Positions 1 to 8,717 of a stretch of DNA of 64,000 nucleotides are shown here, in pieces; within the stretch, counting starts at the first letter, position 1; each line of letters opens with the position of its first letter. This DNA is from JAHEEM01 sp036396795. Its GTDB lineage: Bacteria > Pseudomonadota > Gammaproteobacteria > Steroidobacterales > Rariloculaceae. Made by a program: the position numbers and the translations under genes. The DNA lies in contig DASWKF010000097.1 in the NCBI GenBank assembly GCA_036396795.1, forward strand, positions 85,161 to 149,160. Reading direction: 5' to 3'. The notes under the pieces are model-generated. The model did no database searches and was not told where the DNA came from. It saw only the letters and a program-made list of their open reading frames with translations.

Positions 1-2
1 AG

Positions 3-194
3 GCGCTTCGAGGCGAAGACACGCGCGCGCACCGCGACGCGTTGATTCTCGGAGCGGCGCTGGCGCTCGAGGTGACGGGCCGGGCGCCCGATTTCGAAGC
101 CGCCGTGCGCGAGGCGCGCACCGCCATCGAGGACGGTCGGTCGGCGGCGCTTCTCGAGCGCCTCAAGCGCGTCGGCGGGGAGCTCGCCGGATGA
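3..194 (+). CDS. trpD: Anthranilate phosphoribosyltransferase, C-terminal end (partial)
   Basis: This is the last 63 codons of a gene entering from the left edge. The reading frame starting at base 3 gives an Ala-rich helical tail (ALRGEDTRAHRDALILGAAL and onward) of the kind that closes the TrpD C-terminal domain, and it stops at TGA 192-194. TrpD transfers phosphoribosyl to anthranilate, the second committed step of tryptophan synthesis. Its stop overlaps the trpC start in an ATGA (191-194), so translation is probably coupled. Identity rests on this tail and on position before trpC; the catalytic part is outside the window. Confidence 0.85.
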   Translation, partial: ALRGEDTRAHRDALILGAALALEVTGRAPDFEAAVREARTAIEDGRSAALLERLKRVGGELAG

Positions 195-1039
195 TCGAGC
201 CTGGCCTGCTGGAGCGCATGGAGGCCGCGTCGCGCGCCCGGGTCGAGGCGGCTCGCCGGCGCGAGCCGGAAGGCGCTCTGCTGGCGCGGGCCAGCGTCAC
301 CGCAGATCCGCCCGCGCTCAGGCTCTCGAGCTTCGACGTGATCGCCGAGCTCAAACAGCGCTCACCGGCCGCAGGGCGCCTGGCGCACGAAGGTTTCGAC
401 TTCGAGGGGCAACTGCAACGCTACGCGCGCGCCGGCGCGGCGGCCGTGTCGGTGCTTACCGAGCCCGAAGAGTTCCAAGGCGCGCTCGAGCACCTGGAGC
501 GCGCGGCCGTGTTGCTGGCACCGCTCGGCGTTCCGGTCATGCGCAAGGATTTCCTGACCGCCCCTTACCAGGTGCTCGAGGCGCGCGCGGCCGGGGCGGC
601 CGGCGTGCTCATCATCGTAGCCATGCTCTCGGACCGGGACCTCGACGCGCTGCTCGCCTGCGCTCAGGAATGCGGCTTGTTTGCCTTGCTCGAAGCCTTC
701 GACGCCGATGATCTCGAGCGCATCGCCGCGGCCGCGGCGGTTCGGCCCGCGCTCGAGCACGCGCCGATCCTCGTCGGCGTGAACTCCCGCGACCTGAGAA
801 CGCTGGCGGTCGATTTCGGGCGCTTTGCCGCGCTGGCGCCCCACCTGCCGCGCGGCTTGCCGGCCGTTGCCGAGAGCGGTATCGGACAGATCGAGCAACT
901 GCGCGAAGTGGCCGATCTCGGCTACTCGCTCGCGCTGGTCGGCTCGACGCTCATGCAAGCGGAAGATCCCGAGGCAACGCTGGCAGGGTTCCTCGCCGCC
1001 GGACGAGCGTGCATGCGACGAGGCCGGGCGTGTTCGTGA
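191..1039 (+). CDS. trpC: Indole-3-glycerol-phosphate synthase
   Basis: A TIM-barrel enzyme of 282 residues that decarboxylates and cyclises the anthranilate deoxyribulotide (CDRP) to indole-3-glycerol phosphate. Family motifs are in order: the beta-1 substrate loop VIAELKQRSPAAG, SVLTEPEEF, VMRKDFL, GVNSRDLRTL and the phosphate-binding VAESGI near the C-terminus. The usual KRSPS reads KQRSPA, a mild variation. The length fits a stand-alone TrpC, so it is not fused to TrpF. The start overlaps trpD by 4 nt and the end overlaps trpF by about 30 nt, marking a tightly packed trpDCFBA operon. Confidence 0.97.
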   Translation: MIEPGLLERMEAASRARVEAARRREPEGALLARASVTADPPALRLSSFDVIAELKQRSPAAGRLAHEGFDFEGQLQRYARAGAAAVSVLTEPEEFQGALEHLERAAVLLAPLGVPVMRKDFLTAPYQVLEARAAGAAGVLIIVAMLSDRDLDALLACAQECGLFALLEAFDADDLERIAAAAAVRPALEHAPILVGVNSRDLRTLAVDFGRFAALAPHLPRGLPAVAESGIGQIEQLREVADLGYSLALVGSTLMQAEDPEATLAGFLAAGRACMRRGRACS

Positions 1040-1617
1040 AGATCTGCGGCCTGACGACGGCGAGCGCCGTTCGAGCGGCCGTGGAAGGCGGGGCCGACGC
1101 GGTCGGCTTCGTGTTTGCCGACTCTCCCCGCCGCGTTAGCCCGGAGGCAGCCCACGCCCTGTGCGAGGAGCTTCCACCGGAAATCATTCGCGTCGCGGTG
1201 ATGCGCCATCCGAGCCAGGCCGAGTGGGCGCGCGTGCGCGACTGTTTCCACCCCGACTGGCTGCAAACCGATGCCGACGATTTCGCCGGCCTGTCGCTGG
1301 ACGCCTGCATGGGTCTGCGCGTCTACCGTGACCCACGGTCTCAACCCGCGTGCAGCTGGCCCTCGCCGATGCTGTTCGAGGGCGCCGAGAGCGGCAGCGG
1401 CAGGACGGCGGATTGGACGGCGGCGGCGGCGATCGCCTCGCGGACGGATCTGATTCTCGCCGGTGGGCTCGATCCGCAGAACGTCGGCGAGGCAATCGCG
1501 GCGGTGGATCCGTGGGGCGTCGACGTCTCCAGTGGCGTCGAATCCAGCCGCGGTCGCAAAGATCCCGCCCGCATCATCGACTTTATCGCCCGTGCGCGGG
1601 CTGCGGAGAAATACTGA
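1009..1617 (+). CDS. trpF: Phosphoribosylanthranilate isomerase
   Basis: A small TIM-barrel enzyme of 202 residues catalysing the Amadori rearrangement of PRA to CDRP between the TrpD and TrpC steps. It carries FVKICGLTTASAVRAAVEGG at the start (the Cys is the family catalytic base), GFVFADSPRRV, then LAGGLDPQNV and VDVSSGVESSRGRKD with the phosphate-binding GV(E)S segment. The GTG at 1009 is used; two other in-frame GTG codons (1030, 1036) are possible. It overlaps trpC by 31 nt, and its TGA overlaps the trpB ATG by one base. Confidence 0.96.
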   Translation: MHATRPGVFVKICGLTTASAVRAAVEGGADAVGFVFADSPRRVSPEAAHALCEELPPEIIRVAVMRHPSQAEWARVRDCFHPDWLQTDADDFAGLSLDACMGLRVYRDPRSQPACSWPSPMLFEGAESGSGRTADWTAAAAIASRTDLILAGGLDPQNVGEAIAAVDPWGVDVSSGVESSRGRKDPARIIDFIARARAAEKY

Positions 1618-2867
1618 TGGCTGACGAGCTTTCCAACGACGCGCAGCGCCTGCTCGAGGCGCTGATCGGCGGTGAGCTGCCCGACCGCGACGGGCGTTTC
1701 GGCCCGTTCGGCGGCCGCTATGTGCCCGAAACGCTGATGCCGGCCGTCACTCGGCTGGCCGAAGGGGTGCGCGACCTGCTGCCGGACGCCGATTTTCAAC
1801 GACGCCTGAGGGACGAGCTTCGCAGCTGGGTGGGCCGGCCGACGGCGTTGACGCATGCCGGCAGGCTCTCCGAGCGCTGGGGCGCCGAAATCTGGCTCAA
1901 GCGAGAGGATCTCGCGCACACCGGCGCGCACAAGATCAACAACGCCATCGGCCAGGCGCTGCTCGCGCAAGCGCTCGGCGCGAGCCGGGTCGTGGCGGAG
2001 ACGGGCGCCGGCCAGCACGGGGTCGCCTCCGCGGCGGCCTGCGCCCGGGTCGGCTTGCCTTGCACGGTGTACATGGGCGAGATCGACGTCGCGCGCCAGG
2101 CGCCCAACGTCGATCGGATGCGGCGCCTCGGCGCGAAAGTTGTCCCCGTGAGCTCAGGAGATCGAACGCTTCGGGCCGCGATCGACGAGGCCATGCGTGA
2201 CTGGGTGTCCGACCCCCTCGGCACTTACTACCTGCTCGGCTCCGCCGTCGGACCGCACCCGTATCCGTATCTGGTTCGCGAGCTACAGTCGGTGATCGGA
2301 AGGGAAGCGCGCCGGCAGATGCTGGAAGCGGCCGGTCTCCCCGACGGCGTGTTCGCTTGTGTCGGCGGCGGCTCCAATGCCATCGGCTTGTTTTACGGCT
2401 TCCTCGCGGACCGTGACGTGAGCCTATTCGGCGTCGAGGCTGGCGGCCGCGGCGGCGCGCTCGGGGAGCATGCCGCCACGCTCGCCTCCGGCAGACCCGG
2501 CGTGCTGCACGGCGCGTATTCGATGCTGCTCTACGACGACGACGGCCAGATTCAAGAAACCCATTCCGTGTCCGCAGGGCTCGACTACCCGGGGGTCGGT
2601 CCCGAGCATGCGTTGCTGCAGCACATCGGGCGCGTGAGCTACGTCACCGCCAGCGACAGCGACGCCTTGTCGGCGCTGGACGAATGCTGCGCCGCCGAAG
2701 GCATCCTCCCGGCGCTCGAGACCGCGCATGCGCTTGCCGGGGCGCGCCGTTGGGCTAAGACGCGACCGCGGAGCCGAATCCTCGTCGGCCTCTCCGGGCG
2801 CGGCGACAAGGATATGCCGATCTTGAGCCAATACCCTGTCGGAAGGCGCGTCGATGCTGCCGCATGA
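1617..2867 (+). CDS. trpB: Tryptophan synthase beta chain
   Basis: PLP enzyme of 416 residues joining indole and serine to make tryptophan, active in an alpha2-beta2 complex with TrpA. Landmarks are FGPFGGRYVPETLMPA near the N-terminus, the PLP-lysine in HTGAHKINNA (Lys106) and the phosphate-binding GGGSNAIGLF. The open frame extends upstream to 1350, but the ATG at 1617 is chosen because it overlaps the trpF stop by one base and gives the usual family length and N-terminus. The last 14 nt overlap trpA. Confidence 0.97.
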   Translation: MADELSNDAQRLLEALIGGELPDRDGRFGPFGGRYVPETLMPAVTRLAEGVRDLLPDADFQRRLRDELRSWVGRPTALTHAGRLSERWGAEIWLKREDLAHTGAHKINNAIGQALLAQALGASRVVAETGAGQHGVASAAACARVGLPCTVYMGEIDVARQAPNVDRMRRLGAKVVPVSSGDRTLRAAIDEAMRDWVSDPLGTYYLLGSAVGPHPYPYLVRELQSVIGREARRQMLEAAGLPDGVFACVGGGSNAIGLFYGFLADRDVSLFGVEAGGRGGALGEHAATLASGRPGVLHGAYSMLLYDDDGQIQETHSVSAGLDYPGVGPEHALLQHIGRVSYVTASDSDALSALDECCAAEGILPALETAHALAGARRWAKTRPRSRILVGLSGRGDKDMPILSQYPVGRRVDAAA

Positions 2868-3633
2868 GAGCCTGCGCCAGACCCTGGCGAACGCGGAGAA
2901 ACCCGCGCTGATCGCGTTCCTGACGGCGGGATACCCCGTCCGCGAGCGTTTCCTCGAGACCTTGGCCGAGACCGCCGCCGTCGCCGACGCAGTCGAGATC
3001 GGCGTGCCGTTCACCGATCCCCTGGCCGACGGCGTCACGATCCAGCGCTCCAGCCGAGCAGCGCTGGCCCAGGGCGTTAGCTTGCGTTGGATACTCGACC
3101 AGCTCGCCTCGCGCGATGTCGAGATCAAGGCTCCGATCCTGCTCATGAGCTACCTGAACCCGCTGCTCGCCTTCGGGCTGCCTGAGCTCGCGGCGCGTGC
3201 TCACGAGGCCGGCGTCAGCGGCTTCATCGTCCCCGATCTGCCGTTCGAGGAAAGCGCTGCCCTCAGAGCGGCGCTCAAGGAGCCCGGACTGGCGCTGGTG
3301 CAGCTCGTCACGCCGGCGACCCCGCCTGAAAGGCTGGCCATGCTGTGCAAAAGCAGCCAGGGTTTCGTCTACGCCGTGACCCGGACCGGGATCACCGGCG
3401 CCGCCAAAGCGCTGCCGCCGGAGCTCGCGGACTACCTCGCCGCCGTCGGCCGGGCCTCGGACCTGCCGGTGTGCGCGGGTTTCGGCGTCAGGGATCCCCA
3501 GCAGGTTCGCCTGATAGGCGAGCATGCGGACGGCGTCATCGTCGGCTCGGCGCTCATCGAGGCGCTGGAACAGCGTCGAGGCGTCCGTGACTTTCTCAAC
3601 GAGCTGCGCGGCCGGCAGGCCGCAGGCGCATAG
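2854..3633 (+). CDS. trpA: Tryptophan synthase alpha chain
   Basis: TIM-barrel subunit of 259 residues that cleaves indole-3-glycerol phosphate and channels indole to TrpB. The catalytic glutamate lies in VEIGVPFTDPLADGVTIQ, and GFIVPDLPFEES carries the catalytic loop aspartate. The later phosphate-binding loop reads VTRTGITGA, and CAGFGVRDPQQV follows. It is slightly shorter than the roughly 268-residue E. coli protein. The start lies inside trpB, 14 nt before its stop, so the two subunits are probably translated in a coupled way. Confidence 0.97.
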   Translation: MLPHESLRQTLANAEKPALIAFLTAGYPVRERFLETLAETAAVADAVEIGVPFTDPLADGVTIQRSSRAALAQGVSLRWILDQLASRDVEIKAPILLMSYLNPLLAFGLPELAARAHEAGVSGFIVPDLPFEESAALRAALKEPGLALVQLVTPATPPERLAMLCKSSQGFVYAVTRTGITGAAKALPPELADYLAAVGRASDLPVCAGFGVRDPQQVRLIGEHADGVIVGSALIEALEQRRGVRDFLNELRGRQAAGA

Positions 3634-3643
3634 CTGGGCGATC

Positions 3644-3958
3644 GTGAGACGTCTCGCAAGCCACGAGTCGCTCGCCCATCTGGGGCATCTCAAGAACGTG
3701 CTGGAGCAATCGGGCATCGCCTGCCTGATCAAGAACGAGCAACTGTCGGGGGCCTTGGGCGAGATCCCATTTCTCGAATGCCTGCCCGAGCTGTGGGTGC
3801 TGCGCGATGCGGACCTGGCCGAGGCGGAGGCGTTGATCGCGAGCCTGGCGCGGACGCCGCTGGGAGCAGCTTGGACGTGCGCGGCTTGCGGCGAGTCCAA
3901 CGAGGGTCAGTTTGCGATCTGCTGGAATTGTGGGGCGCCGGATGAGCAGGACCGCTAG
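3644..3958 (+). CDS. DUF2007-type small protein with C-terminal zinc ribbon
   Basis: A 104-residue protein starting at GTG 3644, ten bases after trpA. The first 70 residues match the DUF2007 (putative signal-transducing) pattern: LKNVLEQSGIACLIKNEQL, GEIPFLECLPELWVL and alternating beta-alpha segments. The tail carries two CxxC pairs (CAAC and CWNC, about 12 residues apart), a RanBP2-like zinc ribbon. The open frame runs further upstream inside trpA, but the homology begins at the GTG. Its molecular role is unknown. It overlaps the next gene by 17 nt, so it probably belongs to the same transcript as the trp genes. Confidence 0.75.
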   Translation: MRRLASHESLAHLGHLKNVLEQSGIACLIKNEQLSGALGEIPFLECLPELWVLRDADLAEAEALIASLARTPLGAAWTCAACGESNEGQFAICWNCGAPDEQDR

Positions 3959-4910
3959 GCACACTCCGGCGTCGCGCTCCCTGCTACTCATCGACAGCCT
4001 GCTGGGCTTGGCAGCGTTCGCGACAGCGGTGCCGACGCTGCTCGCGCTCGCGGCGGCACAGGCCTGGTGGCTGGAGCTGTTCTCGCACTTTCGCCTTCAA
4101 TATCTCGCGGCTCAACTGGTGCTGCTCGCGGCGCTCGCGTTGCGTAGGCGCTGGCGCATGAGCTTGCTGCTCATTCCGCTGGCTGCTCTCAATGCGAGCG
4201 CGACCAGCGCCTATTGGCCGCGGGAGCCGAATCCCGTGAGCGGTCGCCCCGACGTAAGGATCATGACCGCTAACCTGTACGAAGACGCATCCGACGCCGC
4301 CCGGTTCATCCCGCAAGCGCAGCGAGAAGATCCGGACGTGCTGGCGCTGGTCGAGTTCAGTCATGAGTGGCAAGCGGCGCTATCGACGCTTACGGCCGAG
4401 TATCCATACAGCTCGTTAGAGCCACGACACGGAAGCTTCGGCATTGCGCTGTTGTCGCGCCTGCCTATTATCGAGCAACGCAGCTTCGAGCTACTGTCCT
4501 CGACCACGCTGGACGTGCGGCTCGCCCTGCCCGACGGGCGCGCGCTGAGGCTGCTCGCGGTTCACTTGAGGCCTCCTCAGTCGCCGAGGCTCGCCGGCGA
4601 ACGCAATCGGCAGCTTACCGAGCTCGGAAAGATCGTGAGCCGCATCGACGAGCCGTTGATCGTGATCGGGGATTTCAACACGACGCCCTATTCTCCGCTG
4701 TTCAAGGACTGGTCGGCGCAGACGGGCCTGCGGGACGCGCGGACACGCTGGAGCTTCAGCTGGCCCGCCTCCTTTCCGCTGCTCGGAATTCCGATCGACC
4801 ATTGCATGATCAGCGAGCACTTCATCGCCGGGGAGCAGCGCCGCGGCGAGGCCTTCGGGTCCGATCACTACCCTATACTGACCGAGCTTTATCTGCGAGG
4901 CGATCCGTGA
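3942..4910 (+). CDS. Membrane endonuclease/exonuclease/phosphatase (EEP) family protein
   Basis: A 322-residue protein: three hydrophobic segments in the first 100 residues, then a metal-dependent EEP domain. Hallmarks are the opening strand RIMTANLYE, a central LVEFS (metal-binding Glu), LLAVHLRPP, the catalytic VIGDFNTTP and the terminal GSDHYPI. This layout resembles E. coli YafD and similar inner-membrane EEP proteins whose substrates are unknown. The ATG at 3942 is preferred over an upstream in-frame start at 3912 because it precedes the first membrane segment closely. It overlaps both neighbours. Confidence 0.8.
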   Translation: MSRTARHTPASRSLLLIDSLLGLAAFATAVPTLLALAAAQAWWLELFSHFRLQYLAAQLVLLAALALRRRWRMSLLLIPLAALNASATSAYWPREPNPVSGRPDVRIMTANLYEDASDAARFIPQAQREDPDVLALVEFSHEWQAALSTLTAEYPYSSLEPRHGSFGIALLSRLPIIEQRSFELLSSTTLDVRLALPDGRALRLLAVHLRPPQSPRLAGERNRQLTELGKIVSRIDEPLIVIGDFNTTPYSPLFKDWSAQTGLRDARTRWSFSWPASFPLLGIPIDHCMISEHFIAGEQRRGEAFGSDHYPILTELYLRGDP

Positions 4911-5683
4911 GAGAAAGGAACGTGCGTCGAATCGAGCCGCCGACGGCATGCGTGATCATCATCGGCAACGAGATATTGTCCGGCAAGACGCAGGACGCGA
5001 ACCTGCAGTTTCTCGGGCACGAGCTCGGCAAGCTCGGGATACGTCTCGCGGAAGCCCGGGTCATTCCGGACATTGAAGACACGATTGTGGCCACGGTCAA
5101 CGAGATGCGCACAAAGTACCGCTACGTGTTCACGACCGGGGGCATCGGACCCACCCACGACGACATCACCGCGCCCGCGATCGCCAAGGCTTTCGGCCGC
5201 GACCTTGTGCTCGACGCGATCGCCGTGCAGCGAATGCAGCGCGGACGGTTCGAGCTCAACGAGGCGCGCCTGAAAATGGCGCACGTGCCTGAAGGCGCCA
5301 CTCTAATAGAGAACCCCACGAGCTTCGCGCCGGGCTTCCGTGTCGACAACGTATTCGTGCTCGCGGGGATACCCAGCGTCGCGCGCGCAATGTTCGGCAC
5401 GCTCGTCGCCGAGCTCGACTCCGGCGGCTCCATCTTTTCGGCAAACGTCGATGTATTCATGCGCGAGGGCGACATCGCCAAGCCGCTGGAAGCGCTCGCG
5501 CTCGAGTATGCGGATCTCGACATCGGCAGCTATCCCTTCTCTCGGGAAGGCCGGTTCGGCGCCAATCTCGTCGTGCGTGGCCTCGACAAGGGCCGGGTCG
5601 CGGAGGCCATCGGCAGGATCGTCTCGACGATGACCGAGCTCGGCGGTCCCGCGAACATGGGCGCGCCCGAGGAAGTCGCCTGA
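4907..5683 (+). CDS. MoCF/CinA N-terminal domain protein (molybdopterin-binding-like)
   Basis: About 258 residues with the MoaB/Mog fold of competence/damage-inducible protein A: IIIGNEILSGKTQDANLQFL, then TTGGIGPTHDDITAPAIA and AFAPGF-like segments. The C-terminal nicotinamide-nucleotide amidase domain of full-length CinA (about 420 residues in all) is missing, so this is the short form often annotated as molybdopterin-binding protein. True substrate is unclear. GTG 4907 overlaps the preceding stop as GTGA and has GAGG six bases upstream; GTG 4922 is an alternative. It ends the plus-strand run that began with trp. Confidence 0.8.
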   Translation: MRERNVRRIEPPTACVIIIGNEILSGKTQDANLQFLGHELGKLGIRLAEARVIPDIEDTIVATVNEMRTKYRYVFTTGGIGPTHDDITAPAIAKAFGRDLVLDAIAVQRMQRGRFELNEARLKMAHVPEGATLIENPTSFAPGFRVDNVFVLAGIPSVARAMFGTLVAELDSGGSIFSANVDVFMREGDIAKPLEALALEYADLDIGSYPFSREGRFGANLVVRGLDKGRVAEAIGRIVSTMTELGGPANMGAPEEVA

Positions 5684-5691
5684 GATTCTCC

Positions 5692-7317
5692 TTAGATCCG
5701 TTTCGACCAAGCAGGACTTGAAGCGATCGCGGCGCCAGCGCCTACCGCGAGCCAGCCCGGCCAATCGGGCAAGCCGCCGAGCAGCAACCACGCGGTACCG
5801 GCCGCGGCAAGCACGAATCCGGGCCAAACGACGGGCCGCGCGGCGGCGCGGCTCTCGCCGGATACCGTGTCTGCCGGTGACCGCGCACCGGCGGAGGCGT
5901 CCGCGGCCTCGCGCACGATCCGGTGCAGCACGTCTGGGAGCAGCAACAGATCCTGACTGATCTGTGGCCACTGCTCCGCCAACCGGCTGAGGTGGGCCTG
6001 CAAGCCGACGCGGCGACCCAGCCAGCGTTCCAGGATCGGTCGACCCGTCTTCCACAGATCGAGCTCGGGATAGAGCTGCCGTCCGAGGCCTTCCACGTTG
6101 AGCAAAGTCTTCTGCAACAGCAGCAGCTGCGGTTGCACTTCCATGTTGAATTGCCGCGCGGTCTCGAACAGGCGCAACAACACCAGGCCGAAGGAGATGT
6201 CTTTGAGCGGCTTGTCGAAAATCGGCTCGCAAACCGCCCGTATCGCACCCTCGAGCTCGGTCGCGCGGGTCGCCGCAGGAACCCAGCCGGAGTCTATGTG
6301 CAGCTTGGCCACGCGTCGATAATCGCGCTTGAAGAACGCGAGAAAGTTCTGCGCCAAATACATCTGATCGCGATCGCCGAGACTTCCCACGATTCCAAAG
6401 TCCACGGCGATGTAGCGCGGATACTCGGGCTTGCGAGCATCCACGAAGATGTTGCCCGGGTGCATGTCGGCATGGAAGAAATTGTGCTCGAAAACCTGCG
6501 TGAAGAATATCTCCACGCCATTGTGAGCAAGACGCCGGATATTCGTGCCGCAGGCTTCGAGCGCGGATCGATCGCCGATCGGAATCCCTGAGATCCGTTC
6601 CATCGTCAGCACCTGCGTGCGGCAGTAGTCCCAGTACACTTCCGGCACGTAGAGTTGCTCCGAGGTACGGAAGTTACGCCTGAGCTGGCTTGCGTTTGCC
6701 GCCTCTTTCATCAGGTCCAGCTCGTTGAACAGGGTCTTTTCGAACTCCGCTACAATTTCCACCGGCCGCAGGCGTCGACCGTCATCGGAATAGCGGGACG
6801 CAAGTCGTGCAAGCGCATACAGCACGGCCAGATCCTGTCGAATTTTGGCATGCACGCCGGGTCTCAAGATTTTGACGACCACGGCCTCGCCGCTGTGCAA
6901 ACGAGCAGCGTGCACCTGAGCGACCGACGCCGCGGCGAGCGGCTCGCGCGAGAACTCGGCATAGACCTCGGTCACCGGCCGCCCGAGAGCGCGTTCCACG
7001 ATGCTGGCCGCCTGCTCCGATGGGAAGGGGGGAACCTGGTCCTGCAGCTTGGCGAGCTCGTCCGCGATGGGAGCGGGCAATAGGTCCCGCCGCGTCGAGA
7101 CGGCTTGCCCGAACTTGACGAAGATCGGGCCGAGGTCCTCGAGGCAAAGACGGAGCCTGAGCCCTAGCTCGTCACCGGCCCTGCGCCGCGGGGTCAGGCG
7201 GCGCAAACACCCGATCGGCCTGAACAGGTGCGTCGCCCAGACCAGCTCGTCCAGGCCATGCTTCATAAGCGTGCGCTGAATCGCGAGCAGCCGCAGCGCT
7301 AGCCGGAATCGTCGCAT
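5692..7317 (-). CDS. ubiB: UbiB, ubiquinone biosynthesis atypical kinase/ATPase
   Basis: Member of the UbiB/ABC1/ADCK family, 541 residues against about 546 in E. coli. It supports the hydroxylation steps of ubiquinone synthesis at the inner membrane through ATPase activity. The diagnostic KxGQ helix (FVKFGQAVSTRRDLLP) is present, followed by the kinase-like ADMHPGNIFV and VDFGIVG metal-binding motifs. The C-terminus ends in hydrophobic segments separated by a short turn, the usual membrane anchor. It is the last gene of the minus-strand series and its start overlaps the end of ubiJ. Confidence 0.96.
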   Translation of the reverse strand: MRRFRLALRLLAIQRTLMKHGLDELVWATHLFRPIGCLRRLTPRRRAGDELGLRLRLCLEDLGPIFVKFGQAVSTRRDLLPAPIADELAKLQDQVPPFPSEQAASIVERALGRPVTEVYAEFSREPLAAASVAQVHAARLHSGEAVVVKILRPGVHAKIRQDLAVLYALARLASRYSDDGRRLRPVEIVAEFEKTLFNELDLMKEAANASQLRRNFRTSEQLYVPEVYWDYCRTQVLTMERISGIPIGDRSALEACGTNIRRLAHNGVEIFFTQVFEHNFFHADMHPGNIFVDARKPEYPRYIAVDFGIVGSLGDRDQMYLAQNFLAFFKRDYRRVAKLHIDSGWVPAATRATELEGAIRAVCEPIFDKPLKDISFGLVLLRLFETARQFNMEVQPQLLLLQKTLLNVEGLGRQLYPELDLWKTGRPILERWLGRRVGLQAHLSRLAEQWPQISQDLLLLPDVLHRIVREAADASAGARSPADTVSGESRAAARPVVWPGFVLAAAGTAWLLLGGLPDWPGWLAVGAGAAIASSPAWSKRI

Positions 7318-7934
7318 CGGCCGTCTCCCGCCGCCGCCTCGCCGGACCGGATTCGCTCGGCCCGCCCGGAGAGTCTCGCCGCGTCATCGCGAAGCTCCTC
7401 GATTTCGCGGTAAAAGCGCTCCGCTTCCTGCCGCGCCGGGACGTCACGACTCTCCTCCTGCAGAAACTCCGAGGTGTTCGCCGTCAGGGCCGCAAGCGCC
7501 TTGCCGAGCCAGGCCTCTACATCCGCGGCGACGCGAAACAGCCTGTGCGCAACCACATCTCCCGTGAGATGTGACAGCTCGTCCTCGAGATCGGGCTTGA
7601 GCAGCCGCAGCACTCGCGAGAAACTCTCGAGAAGCTCCGCGTCGCCGTGCGGTGTGACTCCAAGCTCCGTCAAAGCTGCCGGCGTAGTCGCTGCGAGCGC
7701 GCTCATGAGCGCCAGCGGCGTGCCGCTCACGGCCGCATCGGCGCTTTCGATCGCGCCGCGGCGAAGACGAAACCGCGAGTCCTCGGCTCGAAGGACGAGC
7801 TCCAGATTGAGGCCCGCGATCCGCACGCCGAGGCACTTCCCGCGCAGGGATCGCGCGAGATCCATGGCGGCCGTGGATTTCTCCAGCGCGGCGTTGAGGT
7901 AACGCTCCGAGGATTCCAAAACGAAAGCGAGCAT
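7299..7934 (-). CDS. ubiJ: UbiJ, SCP2-domain ubiquinone biosynthesis accessory factor
   Basis: A protein of about 211 residues with an SCP2 lipid-binding fold in the first 130 residues (FRLRRGAIESADAAVSGTP, then the LLKPDLEDELS region) and a charged helical tail. UbiJ scaffolds the soluble Ubi complex and binds prenylated intermediates. The order ubiE-ubiJ-ubiB is the standard gammaproteobacterial one. The start is uncertain: ATG 7934 has GGAG ten bases upstream, while GTG 7952 abuts the ubiE stop without a visible ribosome site. The 3' end overlaps ubiB by 19 nt. Confidence 0.88.
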   Translation of the reverse strand: MLAFVLESSERYLNAALEKSTAAMDLARSLRGKCLGVRIAGLNLELVLRAEDSRFRLRRGAIESADAAVSGTPLALMSALAATTPAALTELGVTPHGDAELLESFSRVLRLLKPDLEDELSHLTGDVVAHRLFRVAADVEAWLGKALAALTANTSEFLQEESRDVPARQEAERFYREIEELRDDAARLSGRAERIRSGEAAAGDGRCDDSG

Positions 7935-7952
7935 GCTCACGCGGCTCCGCAC

Positions 7953-8717
7953 TTAGATCTTGTAGCCGACATGCAAGGCGACGATACCAGCCGCGAGGTT
8001 GTAGTAGCGACAACGCTCGAAGCCCTGGTCTTCCAACATCCGCTTGAGCGCGTCCTGATCCGGGTGGCGGCGAATGGATTCTGCGAGATAGCGATAGCTG
8101 GCCGCATCATCGGCAATGAGGCGGCCCAGCTGCGGCAGGACCTCGAAACTGTAGAAATCGTAGAGCGGCTCCAGCGCCCGCAGTCTCAGTTTGGAGAACT
8201 CCAGCACCAGCGCCCGCCCGCCGACATCGAGAACCCGGTACATCGACTTAATCGCGGCCGCCTTGTCGGTCACGTTTCTCAGCCCGAATCCGATCATCAC
8301 GCAATCGAAGGCCTTCGATCGAAAAGGCAGTCGCTCGGCATCCGCCAATACGAACTTCACCGTTCCGGCGAAACCCGCATCGAGCAAGCGATCCCTTCCG
8401 CGCTTCAGCATGCGCACGTTGATGTCGGTTGAAACCACGGAGCCTTGCGGTCCGACCTGCTTCGCCAGACCGAGCGTCAAATCACCGCTGCCGGCGGCGA
8501 TATCCAACGCCCGGCCCCCGCCCCTGAGGCCCGTATTCATGAGGGCGTAGCGCTTCCAGGCGCGATGCAGGCCGAGCGACATGACGTCGTTCATGAGATC
8601 GTAGCGGTCGGCGACCGAATCGAAAACTTCGCCTACCCGCGCTTTCTTCTCTGTAGCTGCAACGCGCTCGTAACCGAAATCGACATAGTCGGCGTGCTTG
8701 TCGCTATCGCCCGTCAT
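7953..8717 (-). CDS. ubiE: UbiE, ubiquinone/menaquinone C-methyltransferase
   Basis: SAM-dependent C-methyltransferase of 254 residues acting on demethylmenaquinol and the corresponding ubiquinone intermediate. Motifs include the N-terminal VGEVFDSVADRYDLMNDVMS, the SAM-binding DIAAGSGDLTLGLA, a later GFGLRNV and the late RYYNLAAGIVALHVGYKI ending. The open frame extends to 8945, but homology starts at ATG 8717. The first 14 nt overlap the DUF971 gene. Confidence 0.97.
   Translation of the reverse strand: MTGDSDKHADYVDFGYERVAATEKKARVGEVFDSVADRYDLMNDVMSLGLHRAWKRYALMNTGLRGGGRALDIAAGSGDLTLGLAKQVGPQGSVVSTDINVRMLKRGRDRLLDAGFAGTVKFVLADAERLPFRSKAFDCVMIGFGLRNVTDKAAAIKSMYRVLDVGGRALVLEFSKLRLRALEPLYDFYSFEVLPQLGRLIADDAASYRYLAESIRRHPDQDALKRMLEDQGFERCRYYNLAAGIVALHVGYKI

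Noticed and set aside
4367..4906. In-frame extension upstream of the MoCF gene
   Set aside because: It is a shadow of the EEP gene on the same strand; the family N-terminus begins after 4907.
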